From assembly GCA_000696115.1 (NCBI GenBank), contig JJOH01000004.1, positions 124,001-188,000 on the forward strand: a stretch of 64,000 nt of DNA, written 5' to 3'. Position numbers and translations under genes: made by a program. A model generated the notes under the pieces. That model ran no database searches and was not told where the DNA came from. It saw only the letters and a program-made list of their open reading frames with translations. Positions 42,471 through 49,890 of this stretch are shown piece by piece (positions within the stretch are counted from its first letter, which is position 1; each line of letters starts with the position of its first letter). The stretch comes from Streptomyces olindensis (lineage in GTDB: Bacteria > Actinomycetota > Actinomycetes > Streptomycetales > Streptomycetaceae).

Positions 42471-42894
42471 CTAACACAATGAGCCGAGTTGTCGGTGAGC
42501 GATGAGGCAGCAGGCGAGTTTGAGGAACGCGTCGTGCATGTCCGCCCGCCGTTCCCACCGGATCCGCAGGCGTCGAAAGCCGTGCAGCCACGCAAAACTC
42601 CGCTCGATCACCCAGCGGTAAGGTACCCAGCCCGGTGCCGTGTCGGGTGCCACGGCGGGCGATGGCCGGCACGATGCCGCGCTCGCGGACCTGGTCGCGG
42701 TAGATGTCGTGGTCGTAGCCGCGGTCGGTGAACAGCGAGTCTGGCTTGCGGCGCGGACGGCCCACTCGGCCGCGGACTGGCGGGATCGCGTCGAGCAAGG
42801 GCGTGAGCTGGGTGACGTCGTTGCGGTTGCCGCCGGTCAGCAGGACCGCGAGCGGGGTGCCGTGTCCCTCGGTGATCAGGTGGTGCTTCGAGCC
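42471..42894 (-). pseudogene. Transposase orfB of the family B IS, frame-disrupted
   Basis: DDE domain: KHHLITEGHGTPLAVLLTGGNRNDVTQL, LFTDRGYDHDIYRDQVRERGIVPAIARRG. Near 42,625 a one-base change moves the reading to another frame, where it continues PYRWVIERSFAWLHGFRRLRIRWERRADMHDAFLKLACCLIAHRQ to the stop at 42,471. Since that break separates the catalytic Glu region from the rest, the protein is probably inactive. Confidence 0.75.
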
Positions 42895-43316
42895 GGTCCG
42901 ACCCCGGTCGACCGGCGACGGGCCCGTGTGACTCCCCCTTTTAACACCCTCACGTGCGAGGAGTCGACCACACAGCGGGACCAGTCGAGCTTTGCCGCTG
43001 CGTTCAGCTCAGCTAGCAGGACCTCGTGCAGCCGCTGCCACACGCCGGCCTCGTTCCAGTCTCGAAGGCGTCGCCAGCACGTCACGCCTGAGCCGAAGCC
43101 AAGCTCCTGGGGCAGGTACTCCCACTGGATCCCGGTGTGCAGCACGTAGAGGATCCCGCACAGCGTGTCCCGGTCCGGCAACGGCTTGCGGCCCGGATAC
43201 CGAAAGCGGCGCTCACGCTGCGGCAGCAACGGCTCCAGGCGGTCCCACAGCTCATCCGACACGATCCACGGCGACATCCCCACGACAGACCGAACGCTCA
43301 ACTGCCCTGTCAGCAA
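42876..43316 (-). CDS. Transposase orfA of the family B IS
   Basis: 146 residues: IVSDELWDRLEPLLPQRERRFRYPGRKPLPDRDTLCGILYVLHTGIQWEYLPQELGFGSGVTCWRRLRDWNEAGVWQRLHEVLLAELNA, the DUF4096 N-terminal part of IS5-type transposases, then VDSSHVRVLKGG. At the TTAAAAGGGGG run the coding signal moves by -1 into orfB; many relatives make the fusion protein this way, so this junction may be a programmed frameshift. Confidence 0.75.
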   Translation of the reverse strand: MLTGQLSVRSVVGMSPWIVSDELWDRLEPLLPQRERRFRYPGRKPLPDRDTLCGILYVLHTGIQWEYLPQELGFGSGVTCWRRLRDWNEAGVWQRLHEVLLAELNAAAKLDWSRCVVDSSHVRVLKGGVTRARRRSTGVGPARSTT

Positions 43317-43360
43317 CGGCCATCAGCGCCGATCCACCTCATTGTGTTAGCCGTTATAAG

Positions 43361-43385
43361 AACTGTCCCGTAACTGATCTTCGAC
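43361..43385. mobile_element. Isolated terminus of a family A IS
   Basis: AACTGTCCCGTAACTGATCT, five bases after the end of the family B IS. Same core as the termini at 35,211, 40,250 and 45,374 and in the orientation of 40,250. The TPR gene follows it within 100 bases. It and the terminus at 45,374 face each other and could bound a 2-kb unit. Confidence 0.6.
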
Positions 43386-43480
43386 TGCAACAGGTGGGTC
43401 CTCCTGCACTGGGGAGCTCCGGCTTGGGTCGGCTGCTCGGCACTTGCTGGCCGGAGCTGCTGCTCGTGATGAGCAGAGCC

Positions 43481-44464
43481 TCAGCTGTTCTGGATGCGCC
43501 GGGCCGCAGCCACGAGTTCGGCAGGCAGCGCGGGACCAGCACACGCGTGATCAATCAGCAGGTCCCGGTACGAGTCGTTCGGTAGATTCGGCGCCAGTTC
43601 GATGAGTTCATTCAGGTCGGCACGCGAGCCGGTCAGTCGTGCACGGTAGGCAGCCCCGGCCGCGCGAAGTGAGAGCTCAGTCGGTTCGTACCTCATCCCC
43701 TGATCGATCAGCCGGACCGCAGACGTGAAGTCGCCCTGCTCAGCACGCACATCGGCCAGGTCGAGATAGAGCGACCAGTTGGCCGGTTCCAGGGCAAGAG
43801 CGCGCTCGAACGCCGCCACGGTCTGCTGAAGATCATCCAGCTTGCGCCACGTGCCCGCTCGCACAACTTCCGTCAGCATGATCCGCTCAACGGAGTCCGC
43901 CTGGTCGCAGAGGGCAAACGACGCATCGGTGAGACCACATGCCCGCAGCAAGATCGCCATCTTGGCCAACGCCTCCGGCAACGGCTGGCGGGCAGAGACC
44001 ACGTCGATGGCTTCGAACCAGGGCCGAAATCGTTCCCGCATGCTTTCGGTGTCCAGATCACGGCCGTAGTCCATCGTCCGCATTGCGGCCTCGGCCAGCG
44101 CATCGGCACTCACCACACCGAGAAATCGTGCATCGCTGAACCAGGGGGCTTCGGCCCAGGCGATGTCGGGTCGCACACCCGTGACCGATCCGATCGCCAG
44201 CGCCGCGCCGTCCATGTCGTCCTGGAGGAAGCTGATGTACGACTGCGCCAGTACCGTCCTCAAGGAGTCGGCACCCTGAACGACCTCGGCCAGCTCCGAC
44301 GGCTTGTCCCTCCACAACTCGGCAAGAACCGCATAGGGCTCGGGGTTCTCAGGTGCGGAGGCGATGGCACCCGCCAGATAGTGCACGGCTGCTGATGGGC
44401 TGCCCCCGCAGTGCGCCATCACCCGCGCCAGACCTACTCCAGCTGCTACCGCCCGATTCGACAT
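43481..44464 (-). CDS. Tetratricopeptide-repeat protein
   Basis: 327 residues, cytosolic. TPR-like repeats are visible at GSPSAAVHYLAGAIASAPENPEPYAVLAELWRD (~20-52), DLQQTVAAFERALALEPANWSLYLDLADVRAEQGDFTSAVRLIDQGMRYEPTELSLRAAGAAYRA (~215-280) with the expected small residues at helix contacts. The middle is helical without clear repeats. Probably a protein-protein adaptor. It lies between two inverted family A IS termini together with an intact transposase. ATG 44464. Confidence 0.82.
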   Translation of the reverse strand: MSNRAVAAGVGLARVMAHCGGSPSAAVHYLAGAIASAPENPEPYAVLAELWRDKPSELAEVVQGADSLRTVLAQSYISFLQDDMDGAALAIGSVTGVRPDIAWAEAPWFSDARFLGVVSADALAEAAMRTMDYGRDLDTESMRERFRPWFEAIDVVSARQPLPEALAKMAILLRACGLTDASFALCDQADSVERIMLTEVVRAGTWRKLDDLQQTVAAFERALALEPANWSLYLDLADVRAEQGDFTSAVRLIDQGMRYEPTELSLRAAGAAYRARLTGSRADLNELIELAPNLPNDSYRDLLIDHACAGPALPAELVAAARRIQNS

Positions 44465-44541
44465 CGTCCGAGGGTATCCCTGGTCCGACCTCTGTCGGCC
44501 GTCCCCCCATGGCTCGCTGGGTACGATGCCATGATCTTGTT

Positions 44542-45309
44542 GTGGCAGGTGTGATTGCGGCGTCGGAACCGTCCTGGATAGTCCCTTTCACCGGGCTGAG
44601 CCCGCGGCAGTTCCGCAAGCTGATCACCGCGCTGCGGCGTGAGGGCGCGGACCCGGTCCGCAAGGGCCGGCCCTGGGGGCTGCAATTGGAGGACCGGGTT
44701 CTGTTGGTCGCCGCTTACTGGCGCACGAACCTGACACTGAGGCAGCTCGCCCCGCTGTTCGGGATCTCAAAGTCCGCAGCCGACCGCATCATCGGGCATC
44801 TCGGTCCCCTGCTCGCGCTCCGGCCGCGCAAGCCGTTCCGCAAGGACGCCGTGCTCATTGTGGACGGCACCCTGGTGCCCACCCGCGACCACACGGTCGC
44901 CGAGCAGTCCAAGAATTACCGGTACTCCACCAACCACCAGGTCGTCATCGACGCCGACAGCCGTCTGGTCGTCGTGGTCGGCCGGCCCGTGCCCGGTAAC
45001 CGCGCCGACTGCAAGGCATGGGAGGAATCCGGCGTTAAGGCCGCCGTCGGCCGCACCATGACCATCGCGGACGGCGGCTACCCGGGCACCGGCCTCGTGA
45101 TGCCCCACCGGCGCCAAAACGGCGAGGAACTCCCGGACTGGAAGCATGCACACAACAAGTCCCACAAGCAGGTCCGTGCCCGAATCGAGCACACCTTCGC
45201 CCGCATGAAGACCTGGAAGATCCTGCGCGACTGCCGCCTCAAAGGTGAAGGCGTACACCACGCCATGAGCGGCATCGCCCACCTGCACAACCTCGCCATC
45301 GCCGGGTAG
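44542..45309 (+). CDS. IS5 family transposase (family A, intact)
   Basis: ~256 residues. Order: N-terminal VAGVIAASEPSWIVPFTGLSPRQFRKLITALRREGADPV, HTH LAPLFGISKSAADRIIGHLG, then a DDE_Tnp_4 catalytic domain with LIVDGTLVPTRD (Asp ~107), MTIADGGYPGTGL (Asp ~177) and KQVRARIEHTFARMKTWKILRDCRL (Glu ~216). All three acidic residues are present. GTG 44542 chosen by alignment with the copies at 35,966 and 41,493. The right terminus is at 45,374; no clear left terminus is seen just upstream of the gene. Confidence 0.9.
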   Translation: MAGVIAASEPSWIVPFTGLSPRQFRKLITALRREGADPVRKGRPWGLQLEDRVLLVAAYWRTNLTLRQLAPLFGISKSAADRIIGHLGPLLALRPRKPFRKDAVLIVDGTLVPTRDHTVAEQSKNYRYSTNHQVVIDADSRLVVVVGRPVPGNRADCKAWEESGVKAAVGRTMTIADGGYPGTGLVMPHRRQNGEELPDWKHAHNKSHKQVRARIEHTFARMKTWKILRDCRLKGEGVHHAMSGIAHLHNLAIAG

Positions 45310-45351
45310 ACGAGGGTGCCGCACGGCGACCGACCTGGCCCATACCCATTC

Positions 45352-45374
45352 GAAGACCAGTTACGGGACAAGTC
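45352..45374. mobile_element. Right terminus of the family A IS, abutting pmt
   Basis: CCAGTTACGGGACAAGTC, the complement of the termini at 40,250 and 43,361, ends one base before TTAG, whose TTA is the pmt stop codon on the minus strand. The IS therefore sits exactly at the end of pmt. Confidence 0.75.
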
Positions 45375-47123
45375 TTAGACCCACGTGTCCAGCCACATCC
45401 GCGACCGCCAGTCGTCGATCGGGATGGCCTGGCCGGTGTACAGCGGCCAGAAGTAGATGAAGTTCCAGGCGATCAGCAGGACCAGGACGCCCGCGGCCGT
45501 GGCGCCCGCGACGCGGCGGGTGTCGGAGGAGCGGGGCGGGCCGATGATCGCGCCGAGGAGCATCGCCACCGCCAGGCAGAGGAACGGCAGGAAGACGACG
45601 GCGTAGAAGAAGAAGATCGTGCGCTCCTGGTACATGAACCAGGGCAGGTAGCCGGCCGCGATGGCGCAGGCGATGGCGCCGGCGCGCCAGTCGCGGCGGA
45701 AGAACCAGCGCCACAGCACGTACAGGACGGCGAAGCAGGCGACCCACCACAGCAGCGGCGTGCCGAGCGCGAGGACCTCGCGGGCGCACTTCTCGCCGGC
45801 GTCGGCGGGGCAGCCGTCCTTGCCGGGCGCCGGGGACTCGTAGAAGTACGACACCGGGCGGCCGAGGACGAGCCAGCTCCACGGGTTGGACTGGTACGTG
45901 TGCGGCGAGGACAGCCCGACGTGGAACTCGTACACCTGGTGCTCGTAGTGCCACAGGCTGCGCAGCCAGTCGGGCAGGAAGGTCCAGCTGCCGCCCTTGC
46001 CGTCGGTCGCGGCCCAGTTGCGGAAGTAGCCGCCGGAGCCGTCCGTGGCGGACAGGATCCAGCCGGTCCAGGAGGCGAGGTAGGTGACGAGCGCCACCGG
46101 GACCGTGGCGATGAAGGCGAGGTTCATGTCACGCCGGATGACGGCCTTGTACGGGTGCCGGGCACCGGCGACCCGGCGCGAGCCGACGTCCCACACCACC
46201 GCCATCAGGCAGAACGCGGCCAGGACGTAGAGGCCGTTCCACTTCGTGCCGATGGCCAGGCCCAGCATCAGGCCCGCCGCCCAGCGCCAGGGCCGCCATC
46301 CGAGGCGGGCCGTCTCGGCCGTGTGCCGGTCGGGGCGGACCCGGCCGTCGGCGTCCGCCGGGAGCGCGGCGGCGAGTTCCTCCCGGGCCTTGTCCCGGTC
46401 GACGAGCAGACAGCCGAACGCGGCCAGCACGAAGAACATCAGCACGCCGTCGAGCAGCGCCGTGCGGCTCATCACGAAGTGCAGGCCGTCCAGCGCCATC
46501 AGCGCGCCGGCGAGGCAGCCCAGGAACGTCGAGCGGAACAGCCGGCGGCCGATCCGGCACAGCAGCAGCACCGACAGCGTGCCGAGCAGGGCCGTCATGA
46601 ACCGCCAGCCGAAGGGGTCGAACCCGAACATCAGCTCGCCGAGCCCGATGACGTACTTCCCGATCGGCGGGTGCACGACGTACGCCGCGTCCGTCGGGAG
46701 CGTGACGTTCCCGCCCGACGACAGGATCAGATCGTTGGCCTTCTTGTCCCAGCTGAGCTCGAACCCGCGGTGGACGAGCGCCCACGCGTCCTTGGCGTAG
46801 TACGTCTCGTCGAATATCACCGCCTTGGGGCTGCCAAGGTTCCAGAAGCGCAGCACCCCGGCCAGCAGCGTGACCAGCAGCGGGCCGACCCAGCCCGACC
46901 AGCGCACCAGCCGGCCCGCGAGGGCGTGCGGGACGCCGAGCGCCGCCCACAGCCGCGGCGAGGGCTCCGTGTACGGCGGCACCAGCCGGTCACGGACGTC
47001 ACGGGCGTCGCTTCTGGGCTGCCCCTGGTAGCCGAAGCGGCGCAGCCGCTGCTGCCAGGGCGGCCGCTGCTCGTGCGGCGCCTGGCCCTGCCGGGTGTCC
47101 GTCGAGGACGCGGTACTGGTCAC
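45375..47123 (-). CDS. pmt: Protein O-mannosyltransferase
   Basis: 582-residue GT39/PMT-type membrane glycosyltransferase that moves mannose from polyprenyl-phosphate-mannose to Ser/Thr of secreted proteins. Seen: ~10 TM helices, the catalytic DE pair in VIFDETYYAKDAW of the first outer loop (~residues 104-105), YVVHPPIGKYVIGLGE, and HVGLSSPHTYQSNPWSWLVLGRP in the large lumenal loop. GTG 47123. Equivalent to SCO3154 by context. The C-terminus WLDTWV is intact, but the TAA stop abuts an IS end, and a decayed second copy of the 3' end lies 12 kb away. Confidence 0.93.
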   Translation of the reverse strand: MTSTASSTDTRQGQAPHEQRPPWQQRLRRFGYQGQPRSDARDVRDRLVPPYTEPSPRLWAALGVPHALAGRLVRWSGWVGPLLVTLLAGVLRFWNLGSPKAVIFDETYYAKDAWALVHRGFELSWDKKANDLILSSGGNVTLPTDAAYVVHPPIGKYVIGLGELMFGFDPFGWRFMTALLGTLSVLLLCRIGRRLFRSTFLGCLAGALMALDGLHFVMSRTALLDGVLMFFVLAAFGCLLVDRDKAREELAAALPADADGRVRPDRHTAETARLGWRPWRWAAGLMLGLAIGTKWNGLYVLAAFCLMAVVWDVGSRRVAGARHPYKAVIRRDMNLAFIATVPVALVTYLASWTGWILSATDGSGGYFRNWAATDGKGGSWTFLPDWLRSLWHYEHQVYEFHVGLSSPHTYQSNPWSWLVLGRPVSYFYESPAPGKDGCPADAGEKCAREVLALGTPLLWWVACFAVLYVLWRWFFRRDWRAGAIACAIAAGYLPWFMYQERTIFFFYAVVFLPFLCLAVAMLLGAIIGPPRSSDTRRVAGATAAGVLVLLIAWNFIYFWPLYTGQAIPIDDWRSRMWLDTWV

Positions 47124-47187
47124 CGCGCCATCGTAGGGAACCGTTCTGTGTGAGTCCCGTGCATGGCCGGTATGCGTCCCCAACCTC

Positions 47188-47227
47188 CGCCCCTGGGAGG
47201 AGCCCGCCCCCTGCGCCCCTGGGAGGA
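47188..47227 (+). repeat. 14-bp direct repeat carrying the rsmI ribosome-binding site
   Basis: CGCCCCTGGGAGGA occurs at 47188-47201 and 47214-47227. The second copy supplies the GGGAGGA in front of the rsmI GTG; the first is an exact upstream duplicate. Confidence 0.6.
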
Positions 47228-47234
47228 TGGGGGC

Positions 47235-48080
47235 GTGACCGGAACCCTCGTACTCGCAGGCACCCCCATCGGCGACATCGCGGACGCCCCGCCCCGGCTC
47301 GCCGAGGAACTGGCCGGAGCCGATGTCGTCGCCGCCGAGGACACGCGGCGGCTGCGGCGGCTGACCCAGGCGCTGGGCGTCACGCCCAAGGGGCGGGTGG
47401 TGTCGTACTTCGAGGGCAACGAGTCCGCGCGGACGCCCGAGCTGGTTCAGGAACTGGTGGACGGGGCGCGGGTGCTGCTCGTCACGGACGCGGGGATGCC
47501 GTCCGTGTCCGACCCGGGGTACCGGCTCGTCGCGGCCGCCGTCGAGCAGGATGTCCGGGTGACCGCCGTGCCCGGGCCGTCCGCGGTGCTGACCGCGCTG
47601 GCGCTGTCCGGGCTGCCCGTCGACCGGTTCTGCTTCGAGGGGTTCCTGCCGCGCAAGGCGGGGGAGCGGCTGGGGCGGCTGCGGGAGGTGGCCGGGGAAC
47701 GGCGGACCCTCGTGTACTTCGAGGCTCCTCACCGGCTGGACGACACGCTCGCGGCGATGGCCGAGGTGTTCGGTGCCGAGCGGCGGGCCGCGGTGTGCCG
47801 GGAGCTGACCAAGACGTACGAGGAGGTGCGGCGGGGCGGGCTGGGGGAGCTGGCCGCCTGGGCCGCGGAGGGTGTCCGCGGGGAGATCACCGTGGTGGTG
47901 GAGGGGGCGCCCGACAAGGGGCCCGAGGAGGTCGGGCCCGAGGAACTGGTGCGGCGGGTCCGGGTCCGGGAGGAAGCGGGGGAGCGGCGCAAGGAGGCGA
48001 TCGCCGCGGTGGCGGTCGAGGCCGGTGTGCCGAAGCGGGTCGTGTTCGACGCGGTGGTCGCCGCGAAGAACGCCGGCTGA
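47235..48080 (+). CDS. rsmI: 16S rRNA (cytidine(1402)-2'-O)-methyltransferase
   Basis: 281-residue tetrapyrrole-methylase-fold enzyme methylating C1402 of 16S rRNA. Seen: LVLAGTPIGDIADAPPRLAEEL, VVAAEDTRRLRRL, VTDAGMPSVSDPGYRLV (SAM site), VPGPSAVLTALALSGLPVDRFCFEGFLP and ELTKTYEEVRRG, all diagnostic. GTG 47235 after GGGAGGATGGGGGC; the ATG at 47163 would only add a low-complexity leader. A weak 7-bp GC hairpin (48128-48154) follows. Divergent from pmt. Confidence 0.95.
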   Translation: MTGTLVLAGTPIGDIADAPPRLAEELAGADVVAAEDTRRLRRLTQALGVTPKGRVVSYFEGNESARTPELVQELVDGARVLLVTDAGMPSVSDPGYRLVAAAVEQDVRVTAVPGPSAVLTALALSGLPVDRFCFEGFLPRKAGERLGRLREVAGERRTLVYFEAPHRLDDTLAAMAEVFGAERRAAVCRELTKTYEEVRRGGLGELAAWAAEGVRGEITVVVEGAPDKGPEEVGPEELVRRVRVREEAGERRKEAIAAVAVEAGVPKRVVFDAVVAAKNAG

Positions 48081-48305
48081 CAGTCGCGTGGTGCCGTGCA
48101 GCCAGGGGCGTAAACACCCTCTGAGCAGGGCGCATGTCGGATGAGCGTGCGCCCCATGGGTCGGCAAAGGCGACGGGGGTCTCGGGCAAGGAACGCCCAA
48201 AACAGCGCCAACAGTCGACAGGTCTGCTGCCTTCGGTCCGGCTGAGGAGTCCACTGGGGTGCGGGGACGGAATCGTCCTCACGCCACAGCGGAACAGGAG
48301 CTGGC

Positions 48306-48734
48306 ATGAGTGAGATCGCAGGGCAGACCGGGCTCCGCGCCGGTGCGAGCGCCGTCGTCAACGAGTCGTACTCCTTCGCCTGCATGCGCTGCGGGTACGG
48401 CTGGGAGCAGTCGTACGAGATAGAGCACCACACGGACGCCGCGGGCCACGAGTTCGTCCTCTACGTCGCGGACGGCCAGGTCGTGCCCTCCCCGTTGAGC
48501 AAGCCCACGTGCCAGAACTGTGACGGTCACGTCGTGCGGATCATGCGGCCCGGCCGGGTCGCGTCGGCGCGCAACGCGGCGCACCGGCCCCACCGCGTGC
48601 CGCCGCCCGCCGGGCCCGTGGAGGCCCCGGCCGCGGCGGCCGAGTCCGAGTCCGAGTCCGAGCAGGACCGGCCCGAGGGCCACCACTGGCACCTGTCCGA
48701 CCTGCTGCACCCCTTCCAGCGCAAGGCGAGCTGA
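48306..48734 (+). CDS. Conserved small zinc-ribbon protein
   Basis: 142 residues. ESYSFACMRCGYGWEQSYEIEHHTD and KPTCQNCDGHVVRIMRP provide two CxxC pairs (~26-29 and ~69-72) likely to bind one zinc. The C-terminal half is low-complexity (Ala/Pro, then SESESESEQD) and ends HHWHLSDLLHPFQRK. ATG 48306 with ACAGGAG upstream. No enzyme signature; perhaps a nucleic-acid or protein adaptor. Function unknown. Confidence 0.75.
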   Translation: MSEIAGQTGLRAGASAVVNESYSFACMRCGYGWEQSYEIEHHTDAAGHEFVLYVADGQVVPSPLSKPTCQNCDGHVVRIMRPGRVASARNAAHRPHRVPPPAGPVEAPAAAAESESESEQDRPEGHHWHLSDLLHPFQRKAS

Positions 48735-48755
48735 CCCGTCCGGCTCCCTTGTCCG

Positions 48756-48791
48756 ACGCCCTCCCCGGTCCTCCCCCATCGGGGAGGGCGT
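48756..48791 (+). terminator. Hairpin after the zinc-ribbon gene
   Basis: 11-base arms ACGCCCTCCCC and GGGGAGGGCGT around a 14-base loop. It stops 23 bases before tatD, so it either terminates the upstream gene or attenuates tatD. Confidence 0.6.
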
Positions 48792-48814
48792 ACCCCTTTC
48801 GTAGGATCGGGGGC

Positions 48815-49696
48815 ATGCCTGCGAACGACCCCGACAAGCACGCCGCGCCCCCGCTGCCGGACCCTCTCCGGGTGCCGGTCGCCGACTCCCACACCCACCT
48901 GGACATGCAGTCCGGCACGGTCGAGGAGGCGCTGGCGAAGGCGGCGTCGGTCGGAGTGACGACCGTCGTGCAGGTCGGCTGCGACCTGAAGGGCTCCCGC
49001 TGGGCGGCCGAGACCGCCGCCGCGTACGACGCCGTCCACGCGACGGTCGCCCTGCACCCGAACGAGGCGCCCCGCATCGTCCACGGCGACCCCGACGGCT
49101 GGTCGAGGCAGGGCGCGCGCGAGCCGGGCGGGCAGGCGGCGCTGGACGACGCGCTCGCCGAGATCGACCGGCTGGCCGGGTTGCCCCAGGTCAAGGGCGT
49201 GGGTGAGACCGGCCTCGACTACTTCCGCACCGGGCCCGAGGGCAAGGACGCGCAGGAGCGGTCCTTCCGCGCCCACATCGAGATCGCCAAGCGGCACGGC
49301 AAGGCCCTGGTCATCCACGACCGCGAGGCCCACGCCGACGTCCTGCGCGTGCTCAAGGAGGAGGGCGCCCCCGAGCGGACCGTCTTCCACTGCTACTCCG
49401 GCGACGCCGAGATGGCCGAGATCTGCGCGAGCGCGGGCTACTTCATGTCCTTCGCCGGCAACGTCACCTTCAAGAACGCCCAGAACCTGCGGGACGCGGT
49501 GGCGGTCGCCCCGTTGGAACTGCTCCTCGTGGAGACGGACGCGCCCTTCCTCACCCCGGCGCCCTACCGCGGGCGGCCGAACGCCCCCTACCTCGTGCCG
49601 ATCACCGTGCGGGCCATGGCCGAGGTGCGCGGCATCGACGAGGACGCGCTGGCCACGGCACTCGGGGCGAACACGGCACGCGCGTTCGGTTACTGA
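48815..49696 (+). CDS. tatD: TatD family metal-dependent hydrolase/DNase
   Basis: 293-residue amidohydrolase-fold nuclease. Metal ligands are visible: VADSHTHLDM (HxH), GVGETGLDYFR (Glu), VIHDREAH (His), VFHCYSG (His) and LLVETDAPFLTP (Asp). ATG 48815. TatD proteins act as 3'-5' exonucleases or deacylases. It lies one gene before rpfB and may be cotranscribed with rpfB-rsmA-ispE; TatD next to rsmA is a common bacterial arrangement. Confidence 0.93.
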   Translation: MPANDPDKHAAPPLPDPLRVPVADSHTHLDMQSGTVEEALAKAASVGVTTVVQVGCDLKGSRWAAETAAAYDAVHATVALHPNEAPRIVHGDPDGWSRQGAREPGGQAALDDALAEIDRLAGLPQVKGVGETGLDYFRTGPEGKDAQERSFRAHIEIAKRHGKALVIHDREAHADVLRVLKEEGAPERTVFHCYSGDAEMAEICASAGYFMSFAGNVTFKNAQNLRDAVAVAPLELLLVETDAPFLTPAPYRGRPNAPYLVPITVRAMAEVRGIDEDALATALGANTARAFGY

Positions 49697-49890
49697 GCCG
49701 CGGCATTCCCGAGGCATCGCCGCAGCACCCCTGCGGCACCACGCCGGCACCTTCGCGCGACCTCAGCGCCACCCCGGCCGCACGACTGTGCGTAGTCGCG
49801 TCGCTTTGGAGAGTGACGGCCGCTCCGCTAGGTTCTGGGGGCCCGATCCGGACCCCTCTGGACCCCCTCCGGCCCCTGGAGCGTGTCGGC

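Larger units (their letters stand above)
42466..43355 (-). mobile_element. IS5-family insertion sequence (family B), 890 bp
   Basis: Exact 18-base terminal inverted repeats: AACGGCTAACACAATGAG at 42466-42483 and its complement at 43338-43355. Inside are two minus-strand frames of one transposase. A further, diverged copy of the terminal repeat (AACCGCTAACGAAATGATTG) lies 35 bases outside the left end, suggesting nested insertion. Confidence 0.85.

Noticed and set aside
33301..45374. Looked for an integrase, replication gene or conjugation gene to explain the island
   Set aside because: None found on either strand; only transposases and accessory genes. The integrative-element idea rests on the duplicated pmt end alone.
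40246..45378. Whole 40,250-45,374 block as one composite transposon
   Set aside because: Outer flanks are CTAA and TTAG, not a direct target duplication, and an independent IS with its own ends lies inside.
49697..49890. c-di-AMP (ydaO-type) riboswitch upstream of rpfB, as reported for some rpf genes
   Set aside because: I could not find the conserved core sequences in the 194-base leader.
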